From Cyphellophora europaea CBS 101466 (taxonomy: Eukaryota; Ascomycota; Eurotiomycetes; Chaetothyriales; Cyphellophoraceae), in contig NW_008481797.1 of NCBI RefSeq assembly GCF_000365145.1, forward strand, positions 3,534,001 to 3,598,000: DNA of 64,000 nucleotides, written 5' to 3'. The notes under the pieces are model-generated. The model was given only the letters and a program-made list of their open reading frames with translations, searched no databases and had not been told where the DNA came from. Position numbers and translations under genes: made by a program. How positions within the stretch are numbered: the first letter of the stretch is position 1; every line of letters starts with the position of its first letter. Below, piece after piece: positions 19,935 to 30,239 of the stretch.

Positions 19935-20978
19935 CTACCATGTGCCGGTTGACTTCTGGGATTCTTCTCCCTGAGACGCTCTATCATCCTGCGGCTTCCA
20001 AATACTCCATTCGCATATGACCTCAGCCGGCTTGCCGTCTTCGTCCAGCCAGTCATCGAAGCCTTGCTCTGTGTCCTCGATCAGCAGCACTAGACCAATG
20101 CCGCCGAGGAGCGATCTCAATTGAGCCCTTTCCTGGACATAGTGCTGGCGAAGGGGCAGTTCTATGATAACGCGAGAGCTCGGAGCGAAGTCAAGCCAGC
20201 GGCTGATGGCCCGGACAAGCATTTCGGGGTGGTCCGGAGAATATATCGGGTCTGCTGCCACAATAGATGGGAATTTGTCGCTTGACCTGCACGGTGCATC
20301 GTCATCATCCGACCAGTCTAGAGCTCGCGCGCTAGCAGAACCGCCCCAGCCCGACAACACATCATCGTTCAACTCCAAGTTACGCTCGAGGTTTGGCACA
20401 ATTTCAGGCAGATCGGTAAGCACAACGTCGGCCTGCCATAGACAAGCAACACTGATACCTACAAGGCCAGTTCCAGCCCCGAGCTCGAGAAGCCGTGGCC
20501 GGCCGCCCGATACGAATTTTCTCAGGGCAGGCAACTGTCTTGACAGGAGAAGTGAGGATGCCCACGTCTTCAGCCCGAGGTTGTCTCCTGTGAGCGACGG
20601 TTCGTGAAGATCAATGGTGAGGGCGTCTGTAACCTCAAATTTGCGCGTCATGGCTGGCCTTGCAGTCCGCCCAGATCGCTCACTCAGACGCATGCTCGCG
20701 CAGTCCCAGATCCTCTCGCGCCCAGCATCATCCTGGATCCATGCGAGAGAAGACGCAACGATGGATGTCAGGTAAGCAGGTACACCTGTTTCGTCGACCG
20801 GCGAGCGCCCTTCCCCATGAATCTCTCTTGTAAGCTCGAAAGATGGGGGTGCAATAGTCAGCACATCCAAAGCATGGAGGAGGTCTTCAGCCGAGGGCTT
20901 CTGCCACAGCTGTGGTAGATCATGTACATGCAACTTTGAAGCATTTTCGCCGAACCAACCATGGTTAGTCGTTTCCAT
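19935..20978 (-). CDS. Family-16 SAM methyltransferase, likely protein-lysine (EFM2/Rrg1-like)
   Basis: A single exon encodes 347 residues. The Rossmann methyltransferase core begins at LLELGAGTGLVGIS (residues 163-176, SAM-binding motif I). VVLTDLPEIVPNLERNLELN (184-203, motif II) follows, then ADPIYSPDHPEML (242-254, the D-P-x-Y variant of the family's D-x-x-Y post-II motif). Family-16 enzymes methylate lysines on translation factors and chaperones. The ~110-residue helical N-terminal extension suggests the EFM2/Rrg1 branch, which in yeast modifies elongation factors 2 and 3. The exact substrate here is inferred. It is probably cytosolic, and no targeting signal is seen. Confidence 0.85.
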   Translation of the reverse strand: METTNHGWFGENASKLHVHDLPQLWQKPSAEDLLHALDVLTIAPPSFELTREIHGEGRSPVDETGVPAYLTSIVASSLAWIQDDAGRERIWDCASMRLSERSGRTARPAMTRKFEVTDALTIDLHEPSLTGDNLGLKTWASSLLLSRQLPALRKFVSGGRPRLLELGAGTGLVGISVACLWQADVVLTDLPEIVPNLERNLELNDDVLSGWGGSASARALDWSDDDDAPCRSSDKFPSIVAADPIYSPDHPEMLVRAISRWLDFAPSSRVIIELPLRQHYVQERAQLRSLLGGIGLVLLIEDTEQGFDDWLDEDGKPAEVICEWSIWKPQDDRASQGEESQKSTGTW

Positions 20979-23362
20979 CGCTGGTGTGGCTGGTTTTCAG
21001 CACTACAACCATGACCCTGTCGTCGCAGCTCAGTGGATGATTCCGATTCACAAAGCCTGTCAAGAGACTCGGGCTAGTCGTGCATGCGGGCGAACTCAAT
21101 GCGCGATCGTGGTCATTATCGGCATGATGGAAAGAATTTGCAGGATATTTTCGGACCAGGTCAATGGCTGCCAAGAATTCCGGAGCCGCCGTGAGGTGTG
21201 TGCTCTTCAGTCTCGCAAGTTGCTATTCACTACAACATGTCACACCGGGACAGCTTCGAAGGTCCCAGAACATCTTTCCAGGGGCTTACCTGCATCGGCG
21301 ACAGATGTCGCCGACTTGATCAGCGTGCATGTTCATCAGCCATGGACGGACCAGGTTGGCAGCGACACGAGCATCATGGTCCATCAGCAGCAAATTTGCA
21401 GGAGTCAGCACTTGGTCAGCACTTGCCTCGATGGCTACGATATCCCGCCCGTAATCAAGATTCGAGCCGATGATTTCTAGTCCTGGCTTGCCGCATTCCT
21501 CTGGTGCAGTCATTCTCCTCCCATTTGAGGGCCCATGCACGTGACTTAGCGCCCCAAATCTCCGCATTTTGTTGGAAACGGGCGGTGGGTAGGATTTACT
21601 CAGGACTGATTGACAGGAGCTAGGCCGACCAAGAGATCCAGATCGGAACTGCACGACCCAACTACCGATCGAACCACACAGTACATCATCTGTTGTACCG
21701 GCGGCGCACAGAACGTCACCATGACAAGATGATACCAGTACTCGTTATCCTAACAATCATACAACAGTTCGCTCCAGTTCAAGGTGGTCTCGATGCCAGA
21801 ATCAGTTCGCTACAGGCGGCTCGCCTGGTGTCGCAGACTTTTGTGCTCTACAAATAGCCAAAAAGGTCGGGTCAGCCATCCGAACTCTTTCACCAGCGTA
21901 GGCAATTTCCGGAGTGTAAGCGTTGGAGAGCTGAAGCGAGGCCCCTGTCTCAATCGTGAGAGCGTGGTAGCACCGAATAAGAGCCTTCCCTTTCTTGACG
22001 AGCCACTACTTGGACCGTTGAACGAATCAGCGGTGAGACCCAGCTTCTACACGTATCATTTTCCCGTAAGCTTGCGAGCAGCGAATTTCGGCTGGTGCGG
22101 CTGCATGAACTGCGTATGCAAAACCAGCCATCTGCAAGGAGTGATGTAAGATTGCCCCCAGAGAGTTAACGACTGTCAGTAGTCATGCTCCCTATCCCCT
22201 ACGAAACTCCTCACTCCAGTTGGGGTCCCGCGTGATTGACAGGAGGAGTCAGAAACCCGGAAACCAGAAAATACGAGGCGCAAATCTCTGTACGACGAAA
22301 TTTGTGGGAGTCGAAGCGCTAATCTGGAACTGCGCCAAACTCAGAACGTGCAAGTGCAGAGCATAAAAGTCGGCGAATGATGCACGTTTGACAGGAACAG
22401 GCTTAGTCGCCGGCGCTAGCGTGCTATAGCCGAGGCTTTAACTTCATCCCTGAACTGTAACCTCAACACGCCCCCTACGAGTCTGCGACAAGTCGTTTGC
22501 ATTTGCTCACGGAAACCGCTCCAGATCGCGTCTGAAAAAGCATCGATGGAGTGCAGGAGAAGAGCTCTGGTATGATTGAGCAGTGACTGCAGACCTCCGG
22601 GCACCTCGGGTTGCCGTTACCATTGACCAAGCACCCTTGACATAAGCAACATGTCTTTCAACAAGACTTACACTATTGCTTCCAAAGCTCCGCTCGGCTA
22701 GAAGGGTCTCGGCCGCCCAGAGTTACGGAGTAGTGAATACTGTTTGGCACACGGATAGTACTGGTCAGATTTAGGGGATGCGGACACCCCTGCTTTGAAC
22801 AGAGCAAAAATGTGCCCGCGGGGCCACCTACTTTCTGAAGCTCAACCAGTTTTGCTCTTCCCAACACGGACCCACCGTCAGCCAGACCCCCTTTTGGTGA
22901 TCGTCAGAGGCATCGAGAACGACTCGGAAGTCGGTCGTTACCAAATCCTTGAGATTGCTGTAACGCCAGAAAAAGATCAAGGCAACCGCCACGCAGCGCT
23001 TCGACTGGTTCCCTGAACGGCTGGCACCGTGCTAAACCGTTTAGAATCTTCTACCCCGTCCTAGCTGCCAAAATCCGCCATGTGGCTGAGAGGATCTTAC
23101 TCCGGGGACTAGTGGGTAAGATGAGTGCACCAACGTTAGGAGTCCAGGCGTCTCCATCCTCCTCGCTTGTTGCCCTACGGCCATGGCCGCGACCCTCATA
23201 AAGTCATGGCTAGTCGCTTCCACCTTTCACTCCCTTCTCCTCCAACTGCACAGTTCGCACCTTTGATTGATCTTTCAATCGTCCACTCACTTTGTTGAGA
23301 CAGCACAGCTTCTAACCTCAGTCTTTCGTTAAACACAACAAATAATACCCACCCTCTCCATA
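20979..23362. other. 2.4-kb largely gene-free intergenic stretch
   Basis: This holds one doubtful small gene (next entry), one copy of the 9-mer TACGGAGTA at 22724-22732, and near the right end the promoter and leader of the secreted NTF2-like gene. Other open frames are short and mutually overlapping. Confidence 0.45.
21286..21513 (-). CDS. Doubtful small orphan gene
   Basis: An ATG opens a frame of 75 codons (LEIIGSNLDYGRDIVAIEA, then VLTPANLLLMDHDARVAANL) that ends at a GTAAGC. The composition and hydrophobic spacing look protein-like. A splice from CAG|GTAAGC to a downstream CTGAAGAG acceptor could join it to a further open frame down to 20965, starting HLTAAPEFLAAIDLVRKYP and ending near the methyltransferase promoter. 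I recognise no family. It may be a genuine lineage-specific gene, a fragment, or chance. Confidence 0.25.
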   Translation of the reverse strand: MTAPEECGKPGLEIIGSNLDYGRDIVAIEASADQVLTPANLLLMDHDARVAANLVRPWLMNMHADQVGDICRRCR

Positions 23363-24365
23363 ATGAAGTACCTCAGCCTCCTTCCTCTGGCCGGTCTCGC
23401 CGTTGCCGCCCCCGGCAGCTGGGTTGACGCTGACCCAGCCAAGAGCACCACAACGACCGCCAGCCCGGCTGCTTCAACCTCTACCTGGGCTGATGTCGAG
23501 ATCCCGGTCACTGTCACCTCCACTGCCACTGGCACCTACTGCCCAGGAACTGGCAAGCTCACCAAGCCTGCTCCTGAGGGTGGCAAGTGCACCATTGACG
23601 TGACCACCGTCACTGTCTCCAAGGCCACCGCCACTGTCACCGTCACTGCTGGCGGCAACAACGGTGGCGCTGGCGGCAAGGTCACCGTCACCGAGACCAC
23701 CACCAAGACCGTTGGTGGCAAGGACACCGTGACTGGTAGGCCATGAAGATGTTTCGCTCCCAGAGACCTACTAACAAGCTCTAGTCACCAAGACTGCTGA
23801 CTGCACTTCCGGCCCCACGGGCACCCCTGGCCACAATGGCCCCGGCGGCAAGTGCCTGACTGATGACAAGGCCAAGTCGATCGTCGACAACTTCCGCAAC
23901 CTGCTGGAGTACACCAACTACGACGGCAGCCGTGGTGGTCCCAAGGGCCGTGGCTACAACTTCAACGTCTCGGCCGCTACCCTCGCCACCGACTTCGTCG
24001 ATATCTCCGACTCGATCAACTACATGGCCGGCATCCCTCTGGGCGCTGCTACCTTCCCCAACAAGACTGCCTTCGACTTCGGCCAGGGCAGCCAGCCTGA
24101 GGTCAAGACCGAGACCCTCAACATCTTCCACGACTGCGACACCATCACCTGGCGCTGGAAGATCACCCCTCTTACCCAGAACCCGTACCCTGTCGTCGGT
24201 CTCAACTACATGCAGATCAACAAGGATGGCCTCATCCAAAAGCAGTATGCCGAGTTCGACAACGCCGCCTGGATTGCTTCTTTCCCTGCTCCCGCCAGCT
24301 GCAACTCCCCCACCACCGGCAAGCCCCCCACAGTTCTGCCCGGCCCTAACGCCCTCAAGAACTAA
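23363..24365 (+). CDS. Secreted NTF2-like domain protein
   Basis: The model is join(23363..23735, 23785..24365), 317 residues. Residues 1-16 are a clean signal peptide (MKYLSLLPLAGLAVAA). Residues about 25-140 form a Thr/Ser/Val-rich linker with TVTVT repeats, including one Cys pair (CPGTGKLTKPAPEGGKC). The 49-bp intron carries a CTAAC branch site and splits a Val codon. The C-terminal half, from CLTDDKAKSIVDNFRNLLEY (about 153-172), matches the fungal secreted NTF2-like domain. Its landmarks are NFNVSAATLATDFVDISDS, GIPLGAATFPNKTAFDFGQ, IFHDCDTITWRWKI and QYAEFDNAAWIASF. Such proteins are abundant in plant-associated and saprotrophic fungi. The cone fold may bind a small ligand, but the ligand is unknown. 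Codon use is strongly biased to C-ending codons, suggesting high expression. Confidence 0.9.
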
Positions 24366-25145
24366 GGCCTCGGCTTTGTACAATAACCCGCCCGTCTCAC
24401 GCTTGGGCTCTGGCCTCCTGCGTCGGGCTTATACATTGCAAGCAGGCAGCATAGAGGGGCGGCTCGTGCCGCCTCCGGGTTTTGGGTGTTGACATGGGTA
24501 TATAGGGACAAAAACTAATGCATTCTGGGAGGGGTTAGTATGGGTTCATTTCTGTACAGTCGATTTGGATGCTGCACATGACAGAGCTGGTCCAAACGCG
24601 GTCGGGGAGACCTAAATCCGACGGATAATGAATTCACATGGCTCTCGCATCTTTCAATTCTTCACTATATTATTCTCACCAACAGAGAGTAACTTGATTG
24701 GGGTGTATCATCCTTCTACATGGCCGATGCCCTTCTTTTACCGTCGCTGCTAATCTCTTCGTGTCCTATTGTCAGCTAGCTAGACGCCGTAGTCGCATAA
24801 CAGGAGTCTACAGACTCGACGAGCGGGCTCCCCGGACTCTCACTCCCCACTGTGTGTCTGGGGATCCCGCCATGTCAGTCTTGTTGACCCTTGGGGCCAC
24901 GTCAACTTGTCCTCGGCCGCAGCAGCAACTAAACTCCACTATCTCCGCTGGTGCCTCCGTCCATGACGACGAACTCGACTAGACCTCGACCTTCCTCTCC
25001 AGTATGATACTTGGGCTCCGCCAGCTGAGTCACTCCAGATACGATTCTCTACCATTGGCAGATGCTCATGAATCCACGAGCCTTACACAGAGCAAGTGCG
25101 ATACTCAGATTCATTCATCCCATACTATCCCTCCAGCAGCGCACC
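24366..25145. other. Intergenic
   Basis: This is the 3' flank of the NTF2-like gene and the promoter of the aldo-keto reductase. The reductase frame is open back to an ATG at 25062 that would add 28 Leu/Arg/Ser-rich residues, so a targeted isoform is conceivable. Nothing else is seen. Confidence 0.4.
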
Positions 25146-26225
25146 ATGACGACCTCAATTCCCAAGACTTTCGATATCAACACCAAATACAAGCTCAATT
25201 CCGGCCATGAGATCCCCGTGCTAGGCTATGGCGTCTACCAAACGTAAGTCCCCCTTCCCCACCCTCACCCCCTCCTATTCTCGCGTCGCAAACACACCAC
25301 CCCTCGCCCACCGGCTGGACCACCCCCCCAAAGAAACACCTCTCTAACCCTGCTGCCCTCTTTGGCCTCTTCAAACAGCCCCGCCAGTGAAGCCGAATCC
25401 GTAACCCAGCATGCCTTCCGCACCGGCTACCGGCACGTCGACTCGGCGCGCGCCTATCGCAACGAATCCCCCGTGGCGGCCGCCATGCGCGCCTCCAACC
25501 TCCCCCGCTCCTCCATCTTCTTCACCAGCAAGATCCCGCCGCGCGACCAGACGTACGAGGCGGCACGCCAATCCATCGCCGCCACCTTCGCCGAGACCGG
25601 CTTGGAGTACGTGGATCTGTATCTGATCCACGCGCCGTACGGCGGCCGGGACGGGAGGCTGGGCGTGTGGAGGGCGCTGAGGGAGGCGCAGAAGGAGGGC
25701 AAGGTGCGGTCGATTGGCGTCAGTAACTATGGGGTGCATCATTTGACCGAGTTGGAGGAGTTCATCAGGGAGCAAGGGGATGAGGGCGCGAGGATCGATG
25801 TCGGGCAGTGGGAGGTGCATCCGTGGCTGCCGAGGGACGATATCGTCAAGTGGTGTCGCGAGCGGGGGGTGGTGGTGGAGGCGTATTCGCCGGTTGTGCG
25901 GGGCACGCGGAGCGAGGAGCCCGTGCTGCAGGAGATTGGGAAGAAGCACGGCAAGAGTTGGGCGCAGGTGTTGCTGAGGTGGAGTCTGCAGAAGGTGCGT
26001 GATGTCTTGCCCTGTTGATAAGTGGCGGACTGGACGGGGAAGTAAACTGAACTGACTGATTTGCCACAGGGATACGTGCCATTGCCGAAAAGCGTCACGC
26101 CCAAGCGCATCGAGGATAATGCTGACATCTACGACTTTGAACTCGATGAGAGCGACATGAACAACTTGGATATGCCTGACGCTTACGAGCCCTGCGCGTG
26201 GGACCCGACTACGAGCAAAGATTGA
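25146..26225 (+). CDS. Aldo-keto reductase
   Basis: The model is join(25146..25243, 25379..25994, 26070..26225), 289 residues. It is an NAD(P)H-dependent carbonyl reductase with a TIM-barrel fold. The catalytic tetrad is visible: Asp and Tyr in YRHVDSARAYRNE, Lys in FFTSKIPP, and His in DLYLIHAPYGG. The cofactor-binding strands follow as IGVSNYG, VGQWEVHPWL and VVVEAYSPVVRG, then exon 3 with GYVPLPKSVTPKRIEDN, the phosphate-binding loop of the family. Intron 1 is 135 bp, long for this window, and intron 2 is 75 bp. Both give clean phase. Its physiological substrate cannot be read from sequence. It is tail-to-tail with ACR3. Confidence 0.93.
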
Positions 26226-26442
26226 AATGGGCAGAGTTCATTTATGACAAAGCATTTCAAAACCCCCCTCCCATGCTGTTGATTCATGGCATTTGTGGTT
26301 GTGTGACATTCAGCATCTGGTGCCAAGATTACTGAGCAGGAGAAAGGTTGTGGTAGCTAACATATACGGGAAGCTTCCAAGTCACACCAGATATCTGACC
26401 TCGCTTCCCAAATCTCAGACTCGAGGTTTGCAAGAGGAGAGT

Positions 26443-27808
26443 CTAATCTTTCCAGCCCCACCGTCCAGCCAACCACTTGACGATATATACCAGAAACACC
26501 AGGACCGGCACCTCGATGAGCGGCCCTACCGTACTAGCAAGCGCCTCATCACTATCTGCACCAAACGTCGCCACGGCCACCGCAATAGCCAGCTCGAAAT
26601 TGTTGCTGGCTGCGGTAAAGCTCTGCGTTGCCGCCAGTTGGTAGCCGAATCCCAAGCGCTTCGTGATGGCCAGCGTGGCGAAGAAGATGACGACGAAATA
26701 GCAGAAGAGCGGTGCCGCGACGCGCACGACCGACACGATCTGGTGCACGACCTGCCGGCCCTGGGACGCGAAGAGGACCAGGATCGTGTACAGGAGGCCG
26801 ACCAGCGACCAAGGCGACAGCCAGCGGATGAAGGTCGTGTCGTACCAGGCGGCGTTGATGCGGCGCAGCGCCATGCGAGTCACGATGGCGGCGCCGAGGG
26901 GAATGCCGAGGAAGACGCCGACGCTGCGTGCGACAACGGCGTAGGAGACGGTGTTGTTGCGCGTGTCGCCGTGGCTGATGACGTTGACGAAAAGGAGTGC
27001 GAGGGGCGCGTACAGGACCATTTGGAGGAGGGAATTGACGGCGACGAGGATGGCGCAGTATTGCTCGTCGCCGCCGGCTAGGCCGGTCCAGATGAGGACC
27101 TGTGGAGACTGTTAATGACGGTTGTTTCTGTAGGAGATGCGGATGACCACGTACCATTGCGATGCAGCGGGCGAGACCGACGAATATCAGACCGTTCCGC
27201 AGGCCTGGTTCATCGGGGAGGAAGGCCCAGGCTAGGCCGAGCTACAGCATTGTTAGATGAGAGATAAAAAAGTTTGGCTTCTGTGACACGGCATGGAGGA
27301 TTCTTCGGGAAAGGATACGAGGGTCTTGAGATTGACATACCATGAGTAGCGGGGCAACGATCCAATTGACGACGATGCTGAAGCCGAGCTGCACCCAGAT
27401 CTGACGATGGGCGAAGATCTGGTGCAGGCTCTCGAACTTGACCTTGCAGAGAATGGGGTACATCATGACCAACAGTCCCACGGCTGATCAGATGTCAGTC
27501 CTCTGGCCCGTTGGATCTCGGGTTCAGTCAGCCAGCTTACCTATTGGAATTGATACATCAACAAACTTCCCCTTCTGCAGAGCAGGACCAATGCCGTCGA
27601 CAAAGTTGCCCAGGAGTATGCCGATGATGATGGCTAGTAGGATCCAGACGACGAGCAAGCGGTCTAGCCAGCCCAGGCCGGCATATACTGAGGATTTTAT
27701 CGTCGGGTTCTGTTCGTGGCCACCATCCTCGGGGTCGAGAAATGCGTGCCCCTGGTTGGCGGTAGCCTTGTCGTTGCAGGCATCGCTGGCAGTCTTTGTT
27801 GCTGCCAT
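26443..27808 (-). CDS. ACR3: Arsenite/H+ antiporter
   Basis: The model is complement(join(26443..27099, 27155..27241, 27341..27483, 27541..27808)), 384 residues. ACR3 exports arsenite, and in some fungi antimonite, across the plasma membrane, driven by the proton gradient. A hydrophilic N-terminus of about 47 residues leads into about ten membrane segments. Diagnostic blocks are LLVMMYPILCKVKFESL, IVVNWIVAPLLM, the central GLARCIAMVLIW containing the conserved family cysteine (Cys163), AGGDEQYCAILVAVNSLLQ, and the late TAASNNFELAIAVAVATFG with ASTVGPLIEVPVLV. The four exons join without frame loss at introns of 57, 99 and 55 bp. It is divergent from a bZIP factor gene, 317 bp between starts, which suggests local regulation. 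Confidence 0.96.
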
Positions 27809-28125
27809 ATGGTTGAGGCTCTAATGGAATAAACCTCTGTTATGCAAGCTGGATCGATGACAGCTCCCCACGAATATACCTGTAGTGTACACCCAGCAGG
27901 ATGATGGGGGAGTAGTCAGTGATCTATCTGCAGAAGTGAATACTAGCTTCTCGACCAATCATATCGCAGCAGTGACAAAGCCAAGACCTTTCATTTTTCT
28001 TTTCTCTCTTCACCACGTGCTCGATCATCTTCCCTGCCCCCTGCCCTCCGTCATACAATGCATTGCGACTACCCGTGGCGCAGCTAGCCGCAAACTTGTG
28101 GACGATCACTAAGCAGTCACCGCCG
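27809..28125. promoter_or_regulatory. Divergent ACR3 / bZIP promoter
   Basis: These 317 bp are shared by the arsenite exporter and the bZIP gene. A CACGTG lies at 28014-28019. I see no exact TTAGTAA/TTACTAA Yap1-type site and no long yeast Yap8-type palindrome, so any bZIP site used here must be divergent. Confidence 0.6.
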
Positions 28126-28800
28126 ATGGCGGCCGGAAATACTGAGCTCCCGTCAAAGCAGAGCCGCCCTGGAGAAACCCAAGACACACTGCCAACACCT
28201 CACCAATCCACAGCTAGGACAGAGCAGAACCACAAACAGCGAAACTTGGCCAACCAGCGGAACTTTCGCTCCAGACGCAAGGAGTACGTCCTCGAGCTCG
28301 AGCAGAAGGTGCGGGACTACGAGCGCGAGGGCGTCGTCGCGACGGAGAAAGTGCAGCATGCCGCGCGGTCGTTGCAGGCGGAGAATGCTGCGTTGCGGCA
28401 GCTGATCCAGCAGGGATTGGGCTGGGATGCTGGGGCTGTTGATCGCTATGTCGCACATGCGGTTATGGGTGGTCGTGTGGAACCACTGTTACAGCCGACG
28501 ACCCAATTCCATGCCGGACCTCAATTACATATTGAGCCCAAATGTGAGGACTATGACTATGCGACATCTAGATGGCAGGGGAGCGACTATTACGGCAGTA
28601 GTGTACCTGCAACGAGTGAGTCGACTACGCCAGGGGATGCGATGTCGTGCGAAGATGCAGCTACGATTCTCGCCGAGTTCCGCGCGCAGGCGGTAGACCT
28701 GGAACTCATCAAGAGAGAGCTGGGCTGCGAACCTGTGAATGACTGCAGATGCAGCATATCCCATGGGGCGCTGTTCGCAAAGATGGCGGACTCTATGTGA
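28126..28800 (+). CDS. bZIP transcription factor with cysteine-rich tail, next to ACR3
   Basis: A single exon encodes 224 residues from the first in-frame ATG. The basic region (about 38-55, RNLANQRNFRSRRKEY) runs into a short coil (about 56-95, LELEQKVRDYEREG and AARSLQAENAALRQLIQ). The C-terminal half carries five cysteines: Cys140, Cys175, Cys201, Cys207 and Cys209. It follows a pattern I associate with a widespread fungal bZIP family: S-C, a helix, E-L-G-C, then D-C and a final LFAKM segment. Divergent linkage to ACR3 suggests it controls arsenite export, as yeast Arr1/Yap8 controls ARR3. The cysteines could sense As(III) directly. That role is inferred, while the bZIP identity is seen in the sequence. 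Confidence 0.88.
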   Translation: MAAGNTELPSKQSRPGETQDTLPTPHQSTARTEQNHKQRNLANQRNFRSRRKEYVLELEQKVRDYEREGVVATEKVQHAARSLQAENAALRQLIQQGLGWDAGAVDRYVAHAVMGGRVEPLLQPTTQFHAGPQLHIEPKCEDYDYATSRWQGSDYYGSSVPATSESTTPGDAMSCEDAATILAEFRAQAVDLELIKRELGCEPVNDCRCSISHGALFAKMADSM

Positions 28801-28889
28801 TCATGGGGCGGCCGCTCGGCTATGTGTGCAATCTACGGACGGAGCTGCTGAGGTACTGCACGCCGCTGACGTGAATTTTACTTGCGCCT

Positions 28890-29240
28890 ACGTAAAGGCT
28901 ACAAACTCCTCTCCCGCGACAAGTCGAAATGTGATCGAGCCTTCGCGAGCCTGGCGAGTTGGACCGCTCCGTATGAAGATAGGTATCGGTTCTAATGCGC
29001 ACGAGCTCGAAGTGGGCGGTAAAAGGCGCCAGATCCCGTCAGACTGTCGCATATATCCAGTGTTTTCGGTCACCCAACTGGAACCGGCCGTCGACGACGA
29101 CTTCGACGGACCACTCCCGCCCAGGAGCTGCGTCCGGGGACCAATGCGAGATCGAACGCATCAAGGCTAAAGGGATACGCACGGAACACCGGAGTACGAG
29201 CTTGTCTGGAAAGGTTACGGAGCATATGCTGCAGCTGATG
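28890..29240 (+). mobile_element. Relic of a Ty3/gypsy chromovirus integrase C-terminus
   Basis: One frame shows LRMKIGIGSNAHELEV and, at about 29053-29090, YPVFSVTQLEPA. These match the conserved end of the gypsy-type integrase (GSNAYxLELP..., HPVFHVSLLEPA). Shortly after, a CEIERI segment and, in a different frame at about 29186-29220, TPEYELVWKGYG match a chromodomain. The two parts are out of frame and no LTR, reverse transcriptase or protease is visible, so only a dead fragment remains, immediately after the bZIP gene. Confidence 0.65.
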
Positions 29241-29589
29241 TTGATGTGGCGCCCAGGAGGCCGCCCAATGATGTAAGACTAAGTGGCTTTGCCAGTTTGG
29301 AAGCTTTATGTAACTATATTCAACCATATTGACTGATCGCCGACGTAGGTATTTGAAGGCCTCTGGATGATATACAGTACATCCCCAGAACCGAACATCT
29401 CAAATAGCCCTATGGGAACACAGGGGTCCCACCAGACTTATATACCCAAAACGCAAGGTTGCTTGCGTATGATGACCAGGGGGAGTTTGTCGACAGCGGC
29501 GATGCCAGATACGGCCCATCCGTGGCGGTCATCTGTAAGTTTCTCGGCCCGTCACGGGGAGTACGTTGGCCACCTTGGTATGTTTGCCC

Positions 29590-29770
29590 AATTCGACGAT
29601 GAGCCACTAGGGAGGGCGCCGTCAACTATAGCTACGGGGCTGAAATTCGACGTTGCACCATCCGGGAGGGCACCAGCAACCATCGCCGCAGTTGCCGCAG
29701 AAGTCGACTCAAACCACCAGTGAGGGCATTGTCAGTTATCAGGTCAGTGGCTAGAGCTCGACGGCGAACC
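29590..29770 (+). repeat. Degenerate ~54-bp tandem repeat (18-codon period)
   Basis: Units start at about 29590, 29644, 29701 and 29755, each opening with a variant of AATTCGACG and containing a GGGAGGGC/GTGAGGGC block. In translation the first two units read FDDEPLGRAPSTIAT and FDVAPSGRAPATIAA. The last runs into LDGEPLPLRCLPAIVGG, directly before the DUF6594 relic. The repeat was probably part of that gene. Confidence 0.5.
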
Positions 29771-30070
29771 ACTTCCACTAAGATGCTTGCCTGCCATCGT
29801 TGGCGGCAACATGATCCCCTTCTTCATCCTCTACCATTTACGATGCCGGAACGGCAACGTCCAGAACGCCGTGACGCAGGGGTTTCACCACCTTCTTCGC
29901 CCTGCTCTGCTCAGCGTGCACGACGGCCAAGCGCCACGAGATCTTCGCGGCCACGGCGGCGTAAGTCGAGCAATTGATGGGATGGTATATTGTGACTGAT
30001 ATCGGAGCATAGGTATTGCGCTGTCCGCGTCGTTTTCATTGCTCAGCCGGACGATGGCGATTGCAGCTAG
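29742..30070 (+). pseudogene. Frameshifted 3' end of a DUF6594 gene
   Basis: One frame reads LPAIVGGNMIPFFILYHL and NGNVQNAVTQG. After a one-base shift at about 29883 another frame continues FTTFFALLCSACTTAKRHE, then IFAATAA. A 52-bp intron (29961-30012, GTAAGT...CATAG) then joins in phase to YCAVRVVFIAQP and a stop at 30068-30070. The hydrophobic segments and the IFAATAAYCAV-VVF ending match my memory of the membrane-end of fungal DUF6594 proteins. The frameshift, the missing N-terminal domain and the adjoining retroelement relic indicate a dead copy. A sequencing error is the alternative for the shift alone. Confidence 0.6.
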
Positions 30071-30239
30071 TAGATTGGTCGGGGAATGATGCGGTTTCTC
30101 GGGAAAATGCACATTATGACCAGGTTGCAAGGAGCGGAATTTGCCCCAGCTGAAGAGCCAAAAAAGGTACCATTGACCTACATAACGCCATCGCAATGCA
30201 CCCTGCAGACATATCCTGTGCTTTTTGGTATACACGTAA

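Noticed and set aside
26293..27081. 262-codon plus-strand open frame
   Set aside because: It is antisense to the last ACR3 exon and has no domain.
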